Of a stretch of 64,000 nucleotides of DNA, positions 22,356-34,914 are shown piece after piece (the first letter of the stretch is position 1; every line of letters starts with the position of its first letter). The stretch lies in the NCBI GenBank assembly GCA_024195585.1, contig SWBL01000203.1:28455-92454 (forward strand). The letters are read 5' to 3'. The DNA comes from Aureobasidium sp. EXF-3400. Lineage: Eukaryota > Ascomycota > Dothideomycetes > Dothideales > Saccotheciaceae. Under the pieces are notes generated by a model, which had not been told where the DNA came from, did no database searches, and worked only from the letters and a program-made list of their open reading frames with translations. A program made the translations under genes and the position numbers.

Positions 22356-23070
22356 GTTTGATGTGGAATGATGCAAGTGAGAGTAGGATGTTGAGTCTCG
22401 TGTGGAACCACAGGACAGATATATAGCCTCTATTGCCGCTGAGCGGCAGAGTAGCGGGAGGTCTTCTTATGCTGTATCACTTGGCGGAAGTGAAGATGTT
22501 TCGCGATTGGACGTGGTGAGTTGCAGGCATCCGTTGCGGGCGCGCCACAGGAGAGGAAAGAGGCTCACTGCAATGTATCGCGTGAGGGTAACAAGGGCGG
22601 TAGTCGGTCCAGAGGAAAGCACCTTCCAAAATGCGTAGTATGTCCAGCTCGTACCCTCAACGTATGCTGAACGAGCGCTGCATATGCTGGTGGGAGTTCA
22701 ACAACAAGGGGAATCTTTTTAGAACAGGGAAGTTGGCGGGGCTGTCATTTCCTGGGGAAAGCTGACCTTCGGCGCCAAACCCGCCCGCTCTTCCGTGTCA
22801 TCATAGCCAGCAATCCCATGTCACACAAGTAATAACATCATCATATGTATAGAGGCAATACCTGTTTGCTTGAGAAAGACAGAAGAAATGCTAATATTTA
22901 TACACAAAGAACTAACAGCGCCTGCCTCAAGCAGAGCCAACTCCAGCACCGCCAAACTTCTGATCGCTTCTTTTGCGAAGCTCGCAGAACAAAGATTAAC
23001 ATAAAATCAATCTGAACTATCTTGCGACCTTCAAAGCCTGAGTGTAATCTCTCCACTCGCTAGAGCTCAT
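22356..23070. other. Acyltransferase promoter and exchanger 3' region
   Basis: Holds the promoter of the acyltransferase gene and the 3' untranslated region of the Ca2+/H+ exchanger. No gene supported. Confidence 0.55.
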
Positions 23071-24424
23071 TTAAAAAAGCTTAGGCTTAGAGATCGGGTC
23101 ACCGGCATCATCAGGGTAAACCCACATGGCCAGAGCAATGATGATGTATGTACCAATGCACATGGCTCCTTCGAGGTAGTTGCTCTTACCATCAGCAATC
23201 AGGTAGTTAACCACAAGCACACTGACAAAGAAGACAACAGTCTCAAACATCTGGAAGTGCAGAGTCATGGGCTGACCTATAGCCCATCCGAGAAGGACCA
23301 GGAAGGGAGTCACAAACAGAGAGATCTGGAGCGATGATCCGATGGCGACACCAATTGCAAGGTCCATCTTGTCCTTGTATGCAACAACACATGCTGTGAC
23401 GTGTTCTGCTGCGTTTCCGACAATGGGCAGGAGAATCAGACCAATAAATGTCTTTGAAATGTGCGCTTCTTCAACAATCGCATCGATAGAGTCGACCAGA
23501 TACTCGGCACAGATAGCGACAGCAACAGTGATGATGACAAGTGCGATGGCGGCGGGAATGGGCTTCAGGACCTCGGGTTCCTTGCCTTCCTCTCCATCCT
23601 GCTGCTCCTCGTCAAACAGGTTGGCGTGAGTCTTGAGCTGGAAGAAGAGGTAGAGACAGTAGAGGATAAGCATGATGACAGCAGTGCCGTGAGAAAGAAT
23701 GAGAATGTTGTCGTCAGTGCGCTCCTTGGAATTGGCCAGAGCGGCGTAAAGAGTGGCGGGGATGATCAGGGAAGCAGAAGCGACTGCCATCAACGAGGAC
23801 ATGGTCGAAGCAACGGTCGAGTTAAAAGTCTGCTCCTGGTGTTTCCAGCCACCACAGAGGAAACAGCAACCAAGAACGAGGAGGATGTTGGAGAGGATAC
23901 TGCCGAGCATACTGGCCTGAACGATACGGATTTCGCCCTTTTGCAGAGCAACAATCGAAACCTAGACGGATATCAATTAGCTTGGAGTCTGCGTGTTGTA
24001 GGCGCAAGATGCGACATACGATCAATTCAACAGCGTTTCCGAAAGTTGCGTTCATGAGACCACCAATTGTCTGGCCCAACTTCACACTGAGCTCTTCGGT
24101 AGCAAAACTCAGGAGAGCAGCAAGAGGGACAATAGCCAGGAAGTTGACAACGAAAACGGCAGTAGGGTTCATGTCCAGAGCTCCGAGGATAATACCAACA
24201 GGGACGAAGACGAGCAGGACATTGACATAGTTGCTGGTGAGGACGGCCCAGGTAGTGTAAAGGAAGCTCATGGGATAAGCGATCCAAGCTCTATCGTCGT
24301 TGCGATATGAGTTCACGCGCGTGCGCAAGCTCTTCATGTTGCCCAAACGCGATGTACTCTCATTGACCAGAGGAGTGTTCTCGTCGGCGTCGCCATTGGC
24401 GCCATAGCTGGGATCACTCTCCAT
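23071..24424 (-). CDS. vcx1: Vacuolar Ca2+/H+ exchanger (Vcx1/CAX family)
   Basis: Vacuolar cation/proton antiporter removing cytosolic Ca2+. Exon 24424-24020 and exon 23961-23071 (58-bp intron, donor GTATGT, branch CTAAT, acceptor TCTAG) give 431 residues from the conservative start used here. Both CAX signatures are present, GNAVELIVSIVALQKG (rebuilt across the splice) and GNAAEHVTA, with about eleven membrane segments and a central acidic loop (DEEQQDGEEGKEPE). The true start is uncertain. The frame continues upstream of 24424 to a stop near 24632, and an ATG at 24635 is followed after one base by a GTGAGT donor. Splicing that to an AG at about 24577 would add about 50 residues in frame. 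Confidence 0.9.
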
Positions 24425-25784
24425 CGGGGGGCGTGAATCACCGGTCGAAGTGCGTCCAGCGCGTCCAAACTTGGACCTTACTTTGTCTTTATGCCACCAC
24501 CTAGTGTCAGTGATATGCGCCAAGTGGAGGTTGAATGTTGGGTAGCGGATCGAAGCAGGCTGGCTCGTGAACTCCTCTGTGAGAGGACAGGTATATGGGC
24601 AGTGGACGAGGACCGGACGGGTATCACTCACTCATGTTTTAAGAAAGAAGAGAGGAAAGAGGGCCAAGGATGGATCAAGATCTTAGTTGTATGAGAGGGT
24701 CACCGGACTCGTTGGCTCCAGGATAACTCTATTCTGCAATGCGAGCTGTCGCGACTGGTGAGTGGTAAAAAAGGCCCGTTGTGGAATCAATGAAACCCGC
24801 TGGCACTGTTCAAGCCAAGAGGAATGGATCGGTGGTGGAGGCGCAGCACAGCACACTTGCAGCAACGAACTGGAGACAAGAAGATGGTGCGAAATGAAGA
24901 GCGGCGCAGAAGTGACAAAGGAACCAAGAGAAAAGGTGTTGCACAAGGATTTTGACCGCGCTCTTCCGCCAAACAACTCTTGGTTTGTGGTTTTTGCAGA
25001 AGGGAGCTTTCGTAAAATGAAGTCATTGAGGCTGTGCAAACTGGTGTATCTAAACCTAATTTTGCTTAGAGCACCTTGCTCTCCCCGTCTTTATAACCGC
25101 CGGTGATGATTTTTCTGAAACACGATATCTCGAATCGTTCTCGGATTTCTGAAGCGAGAACGACTTTTGTGCAGAGGGACGATCAAGGAACTGGAGTGTG
25201 TCTTGATAGAGGATGCTGAGCGTGGAGTGAGGACTACTCCCACACGGTATGGGGTAGCTCCAAGTACCTCACCCCTGCCCATCATGCCGTGGTAGCACCA
25301 CTACTGCTCGGGCCGCAACAAATCAAATAATTCCAGTCGCACAAATGTCAGCCATGCGCAAGCATCAGAAAGCAAGCAATGACAGCCGAAGATCGTTTCT
25401 GCAGGTTCATGCAAGATATGCGACCTCTTGTGACCTACCACATTATCTTGCATCAGGCTTCATAGTACAGGTGCGCTGTCAGGATTACTGATATGCGATA
25501 GAGTGAGGCATCATACAGTGAGTATCGCAGTAAGGAATTAATTCATGCTATAATCAGAGAAGCGAAATGACTCAATAAAGCAAACCCAATTCCCCAGAAT
25601 GACAGACTACCTCATACCCGAAATCCCAAAGTAAAACAAGAAAAAGACATGGACTCCTCGGTGTATACCATCTCAACCCATCGTTTCCCATAAATACGCC
25701 TTCGCATATAACACCTGTTCCTCTTGAATACGCCATCGACGCCATCGCAAGAACGCAGTCAGAAAGATTACTGTACTGTATCGT
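24425..25784. other. Exchanger promoter and spacer
   Basis: Leader and promoter of the exchanger (24425 to about 25000), with a CT-rich leader just above 24635 on the minus strand, then the 3' region of the next minus-strand gene. No separate gene supported. Confidence 0.5.
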
Positions 25785-27567
25785 CTAACGACCTTCAATA
25801 GCGTATCCCTCATCAGGGCCTCTAACGATGCCCACCCTTCTGGTACCTGCATCGTGAATGATCTCATAGAGTCGACTCTTCTGTGCTTCTCTTGTGGCTC
25901 GCAGGCTGAGGTAAGTACCCTCCAAGCCCTTGATTTGCTCATCAACAGTAAGAGTGCTTGTGCCATTAGATCTTACAAGAGGTGAGACGAGCTTCTTGCG
26001 CAGGATCTCAAGGTTGCTTCTGAGTTGGAGCAAGCGACCATTGTGGTCAACAAGAACGTGCTTGTTCTGTATGGTGCGTTCACGAAGAGACGAGAGAAGC
26101 TGCTTGTTCTTCTCGAACTTCTTCAGCCGTGAAGCGTTAACTCCGATGACACGAGCCCACAGCGAGGCCAAGGCCTCGTTCTCTTCTCGCTCTTGTGCAT
26201 CAGTCTCGCGAATGACAACGCGCTGCAAATTGAGGAACTGTCGGTCGATAGCCTCGAAGTGGGCAAACAAGCTCATACTTGCAGTCAACTCATTGTTGAT
26301 GCTCTCTTCGAGGACGCCGAGGAAATCGGTGAAGGTGCGTTGGAGAGTGGCGCGTGTGACTTGTGGTGCGGTATGGCCAAAGAGTTCAGCGACGATCTTG
26401 CCAACAGCAGTTTGTTCTCCTGTACGGTGATCCTCGAGAAGACCAACTCGCGACAACAGAGAGTGAAGATTTGAGAAGGCCAGCGACATGTGTGATGCTG
26501 GCAGGGTGTTAAGCTTGGTGAGCTCTCTCTGCGCCCATTCCATGACAATGAGAATGCTGTCGATATCGCCATCAACTCCTGCGAAGAAGCGAGTCAACTC
26601 GTGAGCAAGGTTCTTCAGACTGTCCGAAAGCTCGTCGAGTTCGCGCACGATGATGGGACCTGAGGTCATGTTGGTTGAGCGAACGCTCTCACCCAAGTCC
26701 CATACGGCAACGCCGGTCTCGCCTAGCTGAACGACTTGGCTGTGGCCATTTTCACTGTAGTACATCAGAGGCTCAAAGGACTTGGCCAAGCCAGCCACCT
26801 TGACAAGATCAGGGGTAGGTCCAGTCACGGGTTCTGAAAACAAGGCGCGAGTGAGGGTCAGTACAAACAAAGCTGACATCAATGAGAGGAACGTAGTGTA
26901 TCGATTCTTGGTAAAGCGACCCCAAAGTTTGCGGAAATGGGCTATGACTGCTTCGATGGGTTCTGTGCGCTGTTGCACGTCTGCTCGAACGGAAAAACGG
27001 ATATCTACCATCCTGGTCAGCCGTCATGATCAGTATAATCACACGACGATGCATACAGTTATCAGGCTTGTCCGGCCATGATTGTTCCCCTTCCTTCTGC
27101 GTTTGAGCCATTTGCCTTCTCTTGTCTTCATCTTGCTTGAGGACTGCGGCAACGGTAGGACTGTAACTAGGTTCTGGGCTCCTGCCCTTGAGAGGACTGA
27201 TGGGCAGAGGAATGCCCGCTGCTACTAAGATATCTTCATCATCATCATACGGCGTCAACCCCTTTCTGTACTCCTCCGGACTGCACTCTCTGCTTCCGTA
27301 TGGTGACATGAGGCCAGTCTGCTGGAGGTGATGCTTGAACCAACCACTTCCTGCTTTGCGCCAGGCAGGCGGTGACCAACCTCCGTCGATGTCGGGTTGG
27401 GTTGCTGCCTCGGAGTAGTCTGAAGCAGTCGGGCTCATGAACTGGATGCGCGCATGCGAATCAGGTCGCAGAAATTCAGGAGAGTTTGCGCGGAACTCAA
27501 AATCTTCCATAGACGCGTCGACCGAAGGGTGCGATTCGTAGATGGGTCGAGTAACAGTCGTGCTCAT
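25785..27567 (-). CDS. Fungal single-pass membrane coiled-coil protein, function unknown
   Basis: Two exons (27567-27057, 27004-25785; 52-bp intron, donor GTATGC, branch-like GCTGAC, acceptor GGTAG) give 576 residues. The splice joins a disordered 170-residue N-terminus to the membrane part (KPDNYIRFSVRADV). A single strong membrane segment lies at about 205-227 (TTFLSLMSALFVLTLTRALF). It is followed by about 350 mainly helical residues with heptad-like stretches (ASRLKKFEKNKQLLSSLRER, LQLRSNLEILRKKL) ending near GYAIEGR. I do not recognise a named domain. It looks like a conserved ascomycete protein of the ER, nuclear envelope or another organelle membrane. A second start at 27011 inside the intron was rejected because the spliced frame is longer and consistent. 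Confidence 0.8.
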
Positions 27568-30095
27568 GCTATGGCGGTGGTATCGCGTTGACGGATTTAA
27601 GATAACAGGTACTGATAAGCTTTCGAGGTCGCCGACGACGAGTGTACAAGATTGATTGTTGTATGTGTGTCCAAGGGGCAACGATATATGAGAGAGAGTT
27701 GGGTGAATAGGTCATGAACAGACGAAGCGGTCAAGAGCGATAGGCAAGAGCGCAAGACGCTATCAGTGTGACTGGGCCGAGAGTCAGTTGTGCGCCAGCC
27801 CTACCAGGCACGCGCGGTGATCAGCTCGCGGGTGTTGTTGGTCTTCTGTTTGAGCAAAGTGTTTGTCGCGCGTTTGTATCCAAAAGTACCCGAGTGGAAT
27901 TGAACAGTGTATAGTTATGCGCGATGGATAAGAAAGAGGATCACCCAGGAATGAAAGCGGGAGTACGGGGGTATAAAGAGGGGTAGTATCGAGACCTGGT
28001 CTTCCACCAGCCACCCGAATGTGCAGGCGCGACGCTAGCTCCGCCCTGCCATTGGTTGCATCTTGTTCTCAACGCCGTTTCTTGATCTTGCAGCTGGTCA
28101 AAACTCATGGTTCCAACAACATCTGTCTCTCTCCGCCATCCAGATCACCTTGCTTTTCCTGCGATAATCCATTTCGTCCATTCTCGGAGCGCGTCATCGT
28201 GTTTGATTCGCGCACTTTGTTACTCAAACTGTATCTCAGCTCACAATTCGTGCCGTTGACGACTTTCGGCCCAATCCATCATCACCTTCGAGCTCCAGCT
28301 GACCCCACCATACTCCCATCCTCTCCAAGGACCCAAAGTTTATTCGCATCCACCAAGGTGGTCTGCGTAGGCGTTTGCTCGAATAGTCGTTTACTCTTCA
28401 GCCTCTTGTCATTTCTTCTGTTTGTCAAGAGTATTTGCGAGTTGAGACGTCTCAGGAGCGGAGTCGAGGGCCCTTGCAGCAGCGATCAGAACAAACCCCA
28501 AGCATCTGCTGCACCACATGTCCTGCTGACCGCCAGTTCGAGCCGCCTCTGATATCATACAGCCTACTCGAGTAGCGTCTTCGTACGAGTCGCGAATACA
28601 CATGGCGTAATCTGATCTTGCCAATCAACATGTTTGGACCGCGTTGGAATCCGAATGTCTACAGCTATAGCACGGTTGTGTTCGCATTATAAGAATGAGG
28701 GCAACAAATGGTACGAATTTGAATCTGACAACTTCCATGCATGAACAGTGCAAGGGCTGCGGGCGGCCGCCTACTGAAGCTTGACCTGATCCACAGTCTG
28801 GTGTCTGTACCAAAGACGCAGGGCATAGCGCCATTCTCTCTTAGAGGTTTATCGCAAAACTCTATCATATGTGATGACAATTGTGACCGTCAATCAAGGT
28901 GTGCGATGGTTCGATGGTGATTTCTGAGCAAGATGGTAAAGACACTGCAGCAAGAAGTCTATGGCCGGTATTAGAAGAAAAGAATTTCAAAGCCATTCGA
29001 AGACTTTCGTACACTTCTACAGCTCGATGCATGGCAGATATACACCTTCAAGAAATGCACAACTGCCGAAATTCGATTGTCTGGTGGCCTCTTGCCACAG
29101 ACATCGATGGCTTGATGCTCGAAAGCGAACGAGAGACGTATCAATTAAGTGGCGGTTCCTGAGGCTCGCATCTGCAGGCGTGCGGCTTCCTTGCAGTCAA
29201 GCATTTGAGATCCACACAGCACTCTCCTTTCTTCTTCGACTCGTGTTTGTTCATCAGCATTCATCCTCCTCCATGCATCCATGTCTCCAACACACTCTTC
29301 TCACACTCACAAATGCCGACATTCATCGTCGCTAAGGCAAAACGCTCAATAGGCAGATCAGCATACAGAGAACAACCGAATAAAGTAGCCGCTAGGTCAA
29401 CAGCAGACAGTGAGACCGAGGCCACGGAACGTTCACGTCCACGTTTGACCGACCCGTCCCGCCCCGTTAAATCCCCCTGAGGTCTTTGACAGTTTGAACG
29501 GCAGGAAGAACGCGACAACCCAGGCAGCGGTCATCTTGAGAGCACCCATCCAGCGAAATGGCATATAAAAGCAGAAGCGTGGACGATCTGGATCTGCACC
29601 GCCGTGACGATAGCGACTCGTGAACGAAAAAAAGCACGGGAATGAATTAGTCGCAGCACTGAGCGGATTTGCTCGGGGAATGATCTTCTCACGTGGGCGG
29701 TGGAACTGTCAACGGGTTCGTTCCAGTTGCGAGCTTGCTAACCCACGCTTGCAGCAGAACTGTTTCTATACAAGATGTCTATATACCTATTGCTTAATAA
29801 CAATGCACCGTATTCGATTCAGATATCCACCTAGGAAACGATGACACATATAATAGAGGTCTAGGTGCCTGAGAAAACGTCTGAGCCCCTCCGGCTCCGC
29901 ATCGCATCATCATTCATTTAGATAGTAGCTGAACTCCACCCTCCAACCTTAAATTCTTCACCTTTAGCAAAATCGCAACCAAGCTTTTTGTCGCCGCTCA
30001 ACCGCCTACTTTGAACCCCCCTCCCAAGTTTCCTCACCCTCTCACATAGCCAGACAAATGCTCTTGGGCAAGTCGTGGTGCATCGGTCGTCGAAG
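27568..30095. other. 2.5-kb region without a recognisable gene
   Basis: Upstream regions of the flanking divergent genes plus about 1.5 kb of non-coding sequence. The longest frames (177 codons at 28019-28552; about 82 codons at 28914-29162) have no recognisable domain, and the first is pyrimidine-rich like a leader. A TATA-like GCATATAAAAGC occurs at about 29561. A CACGTG occurs near 29692. I see nothing that supports a gene. Confidence 0.5.
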
Positions 30096-31227
30096 ATGCA
30101 TCGCGACGTCGAGGAGTTTGGCCTCGATCCAGTATCCACAATCGTAGTCGGCGCGGTCATGTTCGTGGTGACTGGGCTTGCGCTGTCCCTGAGAGTCTAC
30201 GTACGAGGCGCTCTCATCAAAGCTTTCGGCTGGGACGACAGGCTTCTCTGTTTCGCTTTCTTTCTCTACACTGGCAATTGCATCATCCTCATACTCATGG
30301 GATCAACACAAGCGGTCGATGGTCTCGAAGCCAGTGCTGCTCGGAAACTTGCAAAGGTCGGTTGTCCCAAATATGACTTCTGATGGTCAGACTAACACAT
30401 GACAGCTCTCAATTGCTGGTGTAACCGTCTGGAACGCGACTGAAATATTCATCAAGCTATCTGCTGCATTGTTTTTTCTTCGACTGGTTCAAGAAATGTG
30501 GCAAAGACGTGTCATACTGATATCCATCACCATCTATGTCATGGTCATGACCATGGTCATCTTACTTACCATCTTTCAATGCGGAACTCCCTCGAACATT
30601 TTCATCCATCGCGACTGTCTGAACTGGGACTCTGTAATGGGACCTATCAGCTACTTCAGTGGAGCCTTAACAGCACTTACGGATTGGATTTTTGTCCTGA
30701 CTACTGTAGCCCTCGTCTTGAAGACCAAGATGCCGCCACGAGCAAAGATATCAGTTGTGTTGCTGTTATCCCTGGCCGCTATGGGTAGCATCGTCTCAAT
30801 CGCACGAATTCCCTTTATCCGCGGAGGAAGATACCAACTTAATACAACCGCAAAACTCCCTCGAGTGGTCATCCTCGCAGCCATAGAAGCAGGCATTGGC
30901 ATCATTGCACTTTCACTAGCCACATTACGACCACTCGTCAAGACTTGGATGGATGCATTAAGCAGCAAACACTCGGCCTCGTCTGAGGATGTCGAGCGCC
31001 AGGCCGTTGGTGCTGTACATCACGCTCCACCAGGTCTGGCTGTCGCCGGCCCTTCTGGAGACCAAGGATACGAGGTCATTGACATTGAGATGGCGAGACC
31101 CAAGGACAGACGGACAGATTCGCACTGGAATGATCAGGTTATTGCGACCATCTCTATGCCCTCGGAGATTTCTGGAAGATATGGTGTTCTGGACAGTGTC
31201 TATTCCGCCGACAAACATCAAAGATGA
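30096..31227 (+). CDS. Seven-transmembrane rhodopsin-domain protein (Pth11/SAT4-like family)
   Basis: Two exons (30096-30356, 30406-31227; 49-bp intron, donor GTCGGT, branch CTAAC, acceptor GACAG) give 360 residues. Seven hydrophobic segments are visible, from about 12-35 (STIVVGAVMFVVTGLAL) to about 255-280 (VILAAIEAGIGIIALSLATL). Family hallmarks are the GWDD after helix 1 and the short loop around the third helix with KLSAALFFLRL. A cytosolic tail of about 85 residues follows. This large Pezizomycotina family includes Pth11-like receptors and many members of unknown role. I see no N-terminal CFEM domain. The donor is weaker than usual, but phases and topology fit only with this intron. I chose the ATG at 30096 because the frame upstream offers only GTG. 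Confidence 0.82.
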
Positions 31228-31442
31228 AGCTTCTTTGAAGTATACAAGAACAATTACATCACCACATATACCGGAGCGAAAATCAACTATTCTGGCGGCC
31301 TTAATTGCACAAAGCCTCGCCAAAGAGGTTTCACTTGAACCTCAATCACTCCTGGCTGGCTAACAGTCTGAACTTGGCGAAAGCAGTCTGAGCTGGTCTT
31401 TACTGTACAAGGAGTGTCTACAAACATGACTATGAGATCTCT

Positions 31443-32526
31443 CTACTCTTCGCTACCGAGACCCAGCAACGAGTTAGGCTCCGTCTGCAACACTACGCCT
31501 GCCTCATGATCATGATCGCCAGCCACCAATCTGTTCAGCCAAGTGGCTGTTCTCAGAATCGCCTTACTCATCTGCAACTCCACGATGGGGAAAGCACCGG
31601 TGGCATAACCGCTGGTGGCCAAATCGATATCCTTGAGAGCATGCGCGAAGACATAGTCGCAATCCAGCGCATTGCTATCGCGAGCCCAACTGAGTGCACA
31701 TTCCAAAGGCCTAGAAGGATCGCTACAAGCTATCCACTCAGAAGAAGGAATTGAGAAATCATTCTCTTGGATGCGGGAGACCAGATGCTTGAAGAAGGGC
31801 TGGATGGTTGTGTTGGGGAAGCTAGTGACGTTTGCATCGGCGTAGACGATCCAGGCATCCCAGACCTGCAAGCGCGGAGTATGTTTAGCATGAAGGATAG
31901 AAGACGAAGGAAAGATACAGGCATGGCAAAACTTACAGCATGTAACTCGGTGGTCTGATTGGCGAACACAACTTCAATACCATTGCCACCAGCGGCGACA
32001 CCGGACGCGTGCAATGGTTGAGCGATATCGCCCAAGAAATGCACAACCCATTTGAGCGCGTATGAGCACTGCAAATCCCCACCACCAACCAAGTCACCAC
32101 TCTTCACTTTCTGTATACAATCTCTGAGTATCTGCGTCTGGTTCGCAATAGCGGAAACCACACAACCGCCTTCAGAGCAGTCACGATGGTAGTAAACATT
32201 GCAATAATGCGGAGGCTTGTCAGCAGAATCAATCCAATGCCATTGGTAGCTGAAAGCGCCTTCGGTGGTGTGGGCGTAGTCGTCTGCCCAGGCTGCAGCG
32301 AGACCGATGCTGTTGTTATATTTGGGTTCGAGGATTCGATAAAGGACGGACTTGGTGGTAGAAGTTAGAAACTGTTCTGCACTGTGGCCGATCTGTTGGT
32401 GGACGTCTGGGTATCATGTTAGAAGACAGAGATGTCATGTATAGAGGGAGTCTAGATGCCTTTGTTCCAGGCTATGGATGCAGATGCCAGAAAGGCACTG
32501 GCGATGACGATTGGCCGAACAAGCAT
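31443..32526 (-). CDS. S1/P1-type secreted nuclease
   Basis: Zinc-dependent single-strand nuclease and 3'-nucleotidase. Three exons (32526-32460, 32406-31937, 31865-31443) give 319 residues. Exon 1 is a signal peptide cut after Ala19, so the mature protein begins with Trp20, whose amino group and carbonyl bind zinc in this family. Trp20, His25, Asp64 and His79 keep exactly the spacing of P1 residues 1, 6, 45 and 60. HFLGDIAQPLH and ELHAVWD supply the remaining ligands. Intron 1 (53 bp) is GC-AG (AAAG/GCATCT...CTAAC...CCCAG); intron 2 (71 bp) is ordinary (GTAAGT). Cys residues and NxS/T sites fit secretion. It diverges from ERV41 across 289 bp. Confidence 0.92.
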
Positions 32527-32815
32527 GTCTTGTCCCTGTTCAGTAGTGTGATTGAAAGTGTGCGAAAAGTCCACCCAATGGATCAACAGATCATATGACT
32601 GCTTTGTGACGCTCTTGTATATCTACCCGGTGTATTGTTCCTGGTAGATGGTTGATGGAGACAGAGCGATGTCGCGATAAGATGGACTTGAATTGTGGAG
32701 ATGATGAAGCGGATTGGGAAATGCGGGGTGAAACATGTCAGGGACAGGTACTCTACAGCCAAGTGGCCTTCCATACTTTACTCTTTCACATGTCAATCAA
32801 GTCTTGATAGGCACC

Positions 32816-34071
32816 ATGAATGGCTTTTCCGACCATGGGCTCGACGAGGGAGCTTTCGGAGAGTCAAAGGCCACTTCGGTCGTAAAGGCCTTTGACGCCT
32901 TCCGTACGCGACAATCTTCTCCTTCTCTTCATCTTGACAAGATCGCTGATCCCAACCCGCAACAGCCAAAACCAAACCCTCGTACCAGACCAAGACGCAG
33001 AATGGAGGAGTGTGGACGCTCTTCCTCGCCTTTGCCTCGTTCCTGCTGGCAGTAACCGAGGTGCGCCGCTGGTACGTTGGCGAGACACACCACACCTTCA
33101 GCGTCGAAAAGGGCATCTCGCACAACCTGCAACTCAACCTCGATGTCGTCGTTGCCATGAAGTGCAACGACCTGCACATCAACGTCCAAGATGCCTCTGG
33201 TGATCGCATCATGGCCAGCCAAACCCTCTCCCGTGACGCAACCCTTTGGTCTCAATGGCAGAACACAAAAGGCGCACACCACCTCGGTGGCAGCGCTGCC
33301 GAAAGAGGTGGATCCGACTATCAAGAGGAAGATGTCCACGACTACCTCGGCGCCGCCCGCAAGAAGAGAAAGTTCGCAAAGACACCGCGACTGGGCAGAG
33401 GTGCAACACCCGACTCGTGTCGCATCTTTGGCAGCCTCGAGCTCAACAAGGTCCAAGGCGATTTCCACATCACCGCTCGCGGCCACGGATACATGGAATT
33501 TGGCCAACACCTAGACCACCAATCCTTCAACTTCTCACACCAGATCAACGAGTTGAGTTTCGGTCCTTTCTATCCTGGTCTGGATAACCCTCTGGACAAC
33601 ACGCGCACCACTACCGATCAGCACTTTGAAAAGTTCCAGTATTATCTTTCGGTTGTGCCAACCGTGTACACTGATAACCCATCTGCTCTGCAAAGGTACT
33701 CTGATGCTGCTGTTCCATTGTCCTCGGGTGACGATTCAGTTCCTCAACCCCGTCTGCCTCGCAACACAATCTTCACAAACCAATACGCCGTCACCGAGCA
33801 ATCGCATATCGTCTCTGAGCGCCAGGTTCCCGGTATCTTTGTCAAGTTTGACATTGAGCCTTTAATGTTGACTATCGCTGAAGAGTGGGGCGGTATTTTG
33901 AACTTGTTGGTTAGATTGGTCAATGTGGTCAGTGGTGTGTTGGTTGCTGGTGGCTGGGTGTTCCAGATCCAGGAGTGGGCCAATGAGGTCGTCGGACGTA
34001 GGAGGCAAAGAAGACAAGATGGGCTAGGAGGTGTGCTCACGGGGAGAAAGAGCATGGACGAGAAGCACTAG
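32816..34071 (+). CDS. ERV41: ER vesicle protein Erv41/ERGIC2 family
   Basis: Membrane protein of COPII vesicles that, with Erv46, retrieves ER proteins from the early Golgi. Two exons (32816-32903, 32966-34071; 62-bp intron, donor GTACGC, branch CTGAT, acceptor AACAG) give 397 residues. The splice rebuilds the family start AFDAFPKTKPSYQTKTQNGG. Transmembrane helix 1 is at about 46-65 (VWTLFLAFASFLLAVTEV). The lumenal domain contains LNLDVVVAMKCNDLHINVQD, CRIFGSLELNKVQGDFHI and FGPFYPGLDNPLDNT. Helix 2 lies near 345-365, followed by a short basic cytosolic tail. Kozak context CACCATGA supports the start. The Erv46 paralogue is longer and Cys-rich, so Erv41 is preferred. Confidence 0.92.
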
Positions 34072-34440
34072 TCTCTGCTTCTCTATTGGGCTTTGGACTC
34101 TCATACACGTTGAAAAACAATCAAAGAACTGGCATATTTGTTCATGCACAAGCAGACCTCCGCAAGTCTTGAGACACCCATGTTTGCTGTACCTCTGACA
34201 TGAGAGATCTGGACACTAATCCACAAAATCTGAAACACAAGTGAATAAGTCTACAGCTTTCATGACATGTCCACGTCATGTGAAAGAACAGTTGAGTATA
34301 TAAAACACAGTATCCACCAAAAGTCTCATACATTTGCTTCTACTCAGCCCGTGGTGAGGAGGTGGAGGAAGAGAGCCAAACAGCGCGAGAGGACGGCTGT
34401 CGTCTCACTATCACATGAGGACGAACATAGGGAGGAAGCA

Positions 34441-34488
34441 GCAAAAACCAGGCCAGTCATCCCTACAGCTGCTTGCGCATCTCCTGAC
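34441..34488 (+). repeat. Diverged direct repeat, copy A
   Basis: 48 bp that match 35028-35075 at 36 of 48 positions without gaps, counted by eye. Both copies end in CTCCTGAC/CCCCTGAC. Confidence 0.45.
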
Positions 34489-34885
34489 ACACAACATAGT
34501 TAGATCAATCTCCTGTCGCCATTCAAGGTGACTCTCTTTCTCACCGTATCGGTTTTGTGCTCGATGTTAGCCAAAGTCTGATTTTCCGTATGCGAACAAG
34601 ACTTTATCAGTTCCTCTGTACGTCACTGTCTTATGATCATGTTAAAAAGGCATCATCTAGAACATCTGGTGATATGTGATGTGAATTGAGGTCTAATGTT
34701 GAGATGAACGCTGGATGCAATGGTATCTGCAACAGTATCCAAAGCTCTTCATGTCATAAGTGGCAGCAGGTACATGTGCCTCAGAGATTTGCCGAGTTTT
34801 GCTTGCGTCTCAAGTGAACATGTTGATTCTTGCAATGCTTCTGTTCAAAACTACAAAAAGAGTATAAGAAATCTTCGGTGACATT

Positions 34886-34914
34886 CAACCCACATCTCAA
34901 CCCACATCTCAACC
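34886..34914 (+). repeat. Tandem repeat of CAACCCACATCT
   Basis: About 2.4 perfect copies of a 12-bp unit in non-coding sequence. Confidence 0.8.

Noticed and set aside
28019..28552. 177-codon plus-strand frame
   Set aside because: C/T-rich composition like a leader, no domain, no supporting context.
28409..28624. Minus-strand frame containing the peptide MCIRDS, a hallmark of Nextera adaptor contamination
   Set aside because: The DNA reads ATGTGTATTCGCGACTCG, not the adaptor ATGTGTATAAGAGACAG, so the peptide match is coincidence.
29500..29570. 38-codon minus-strand frame with hydrophobic start behind a TATA-like sequence
   Set aside because: Too short and without family support to call a gene.
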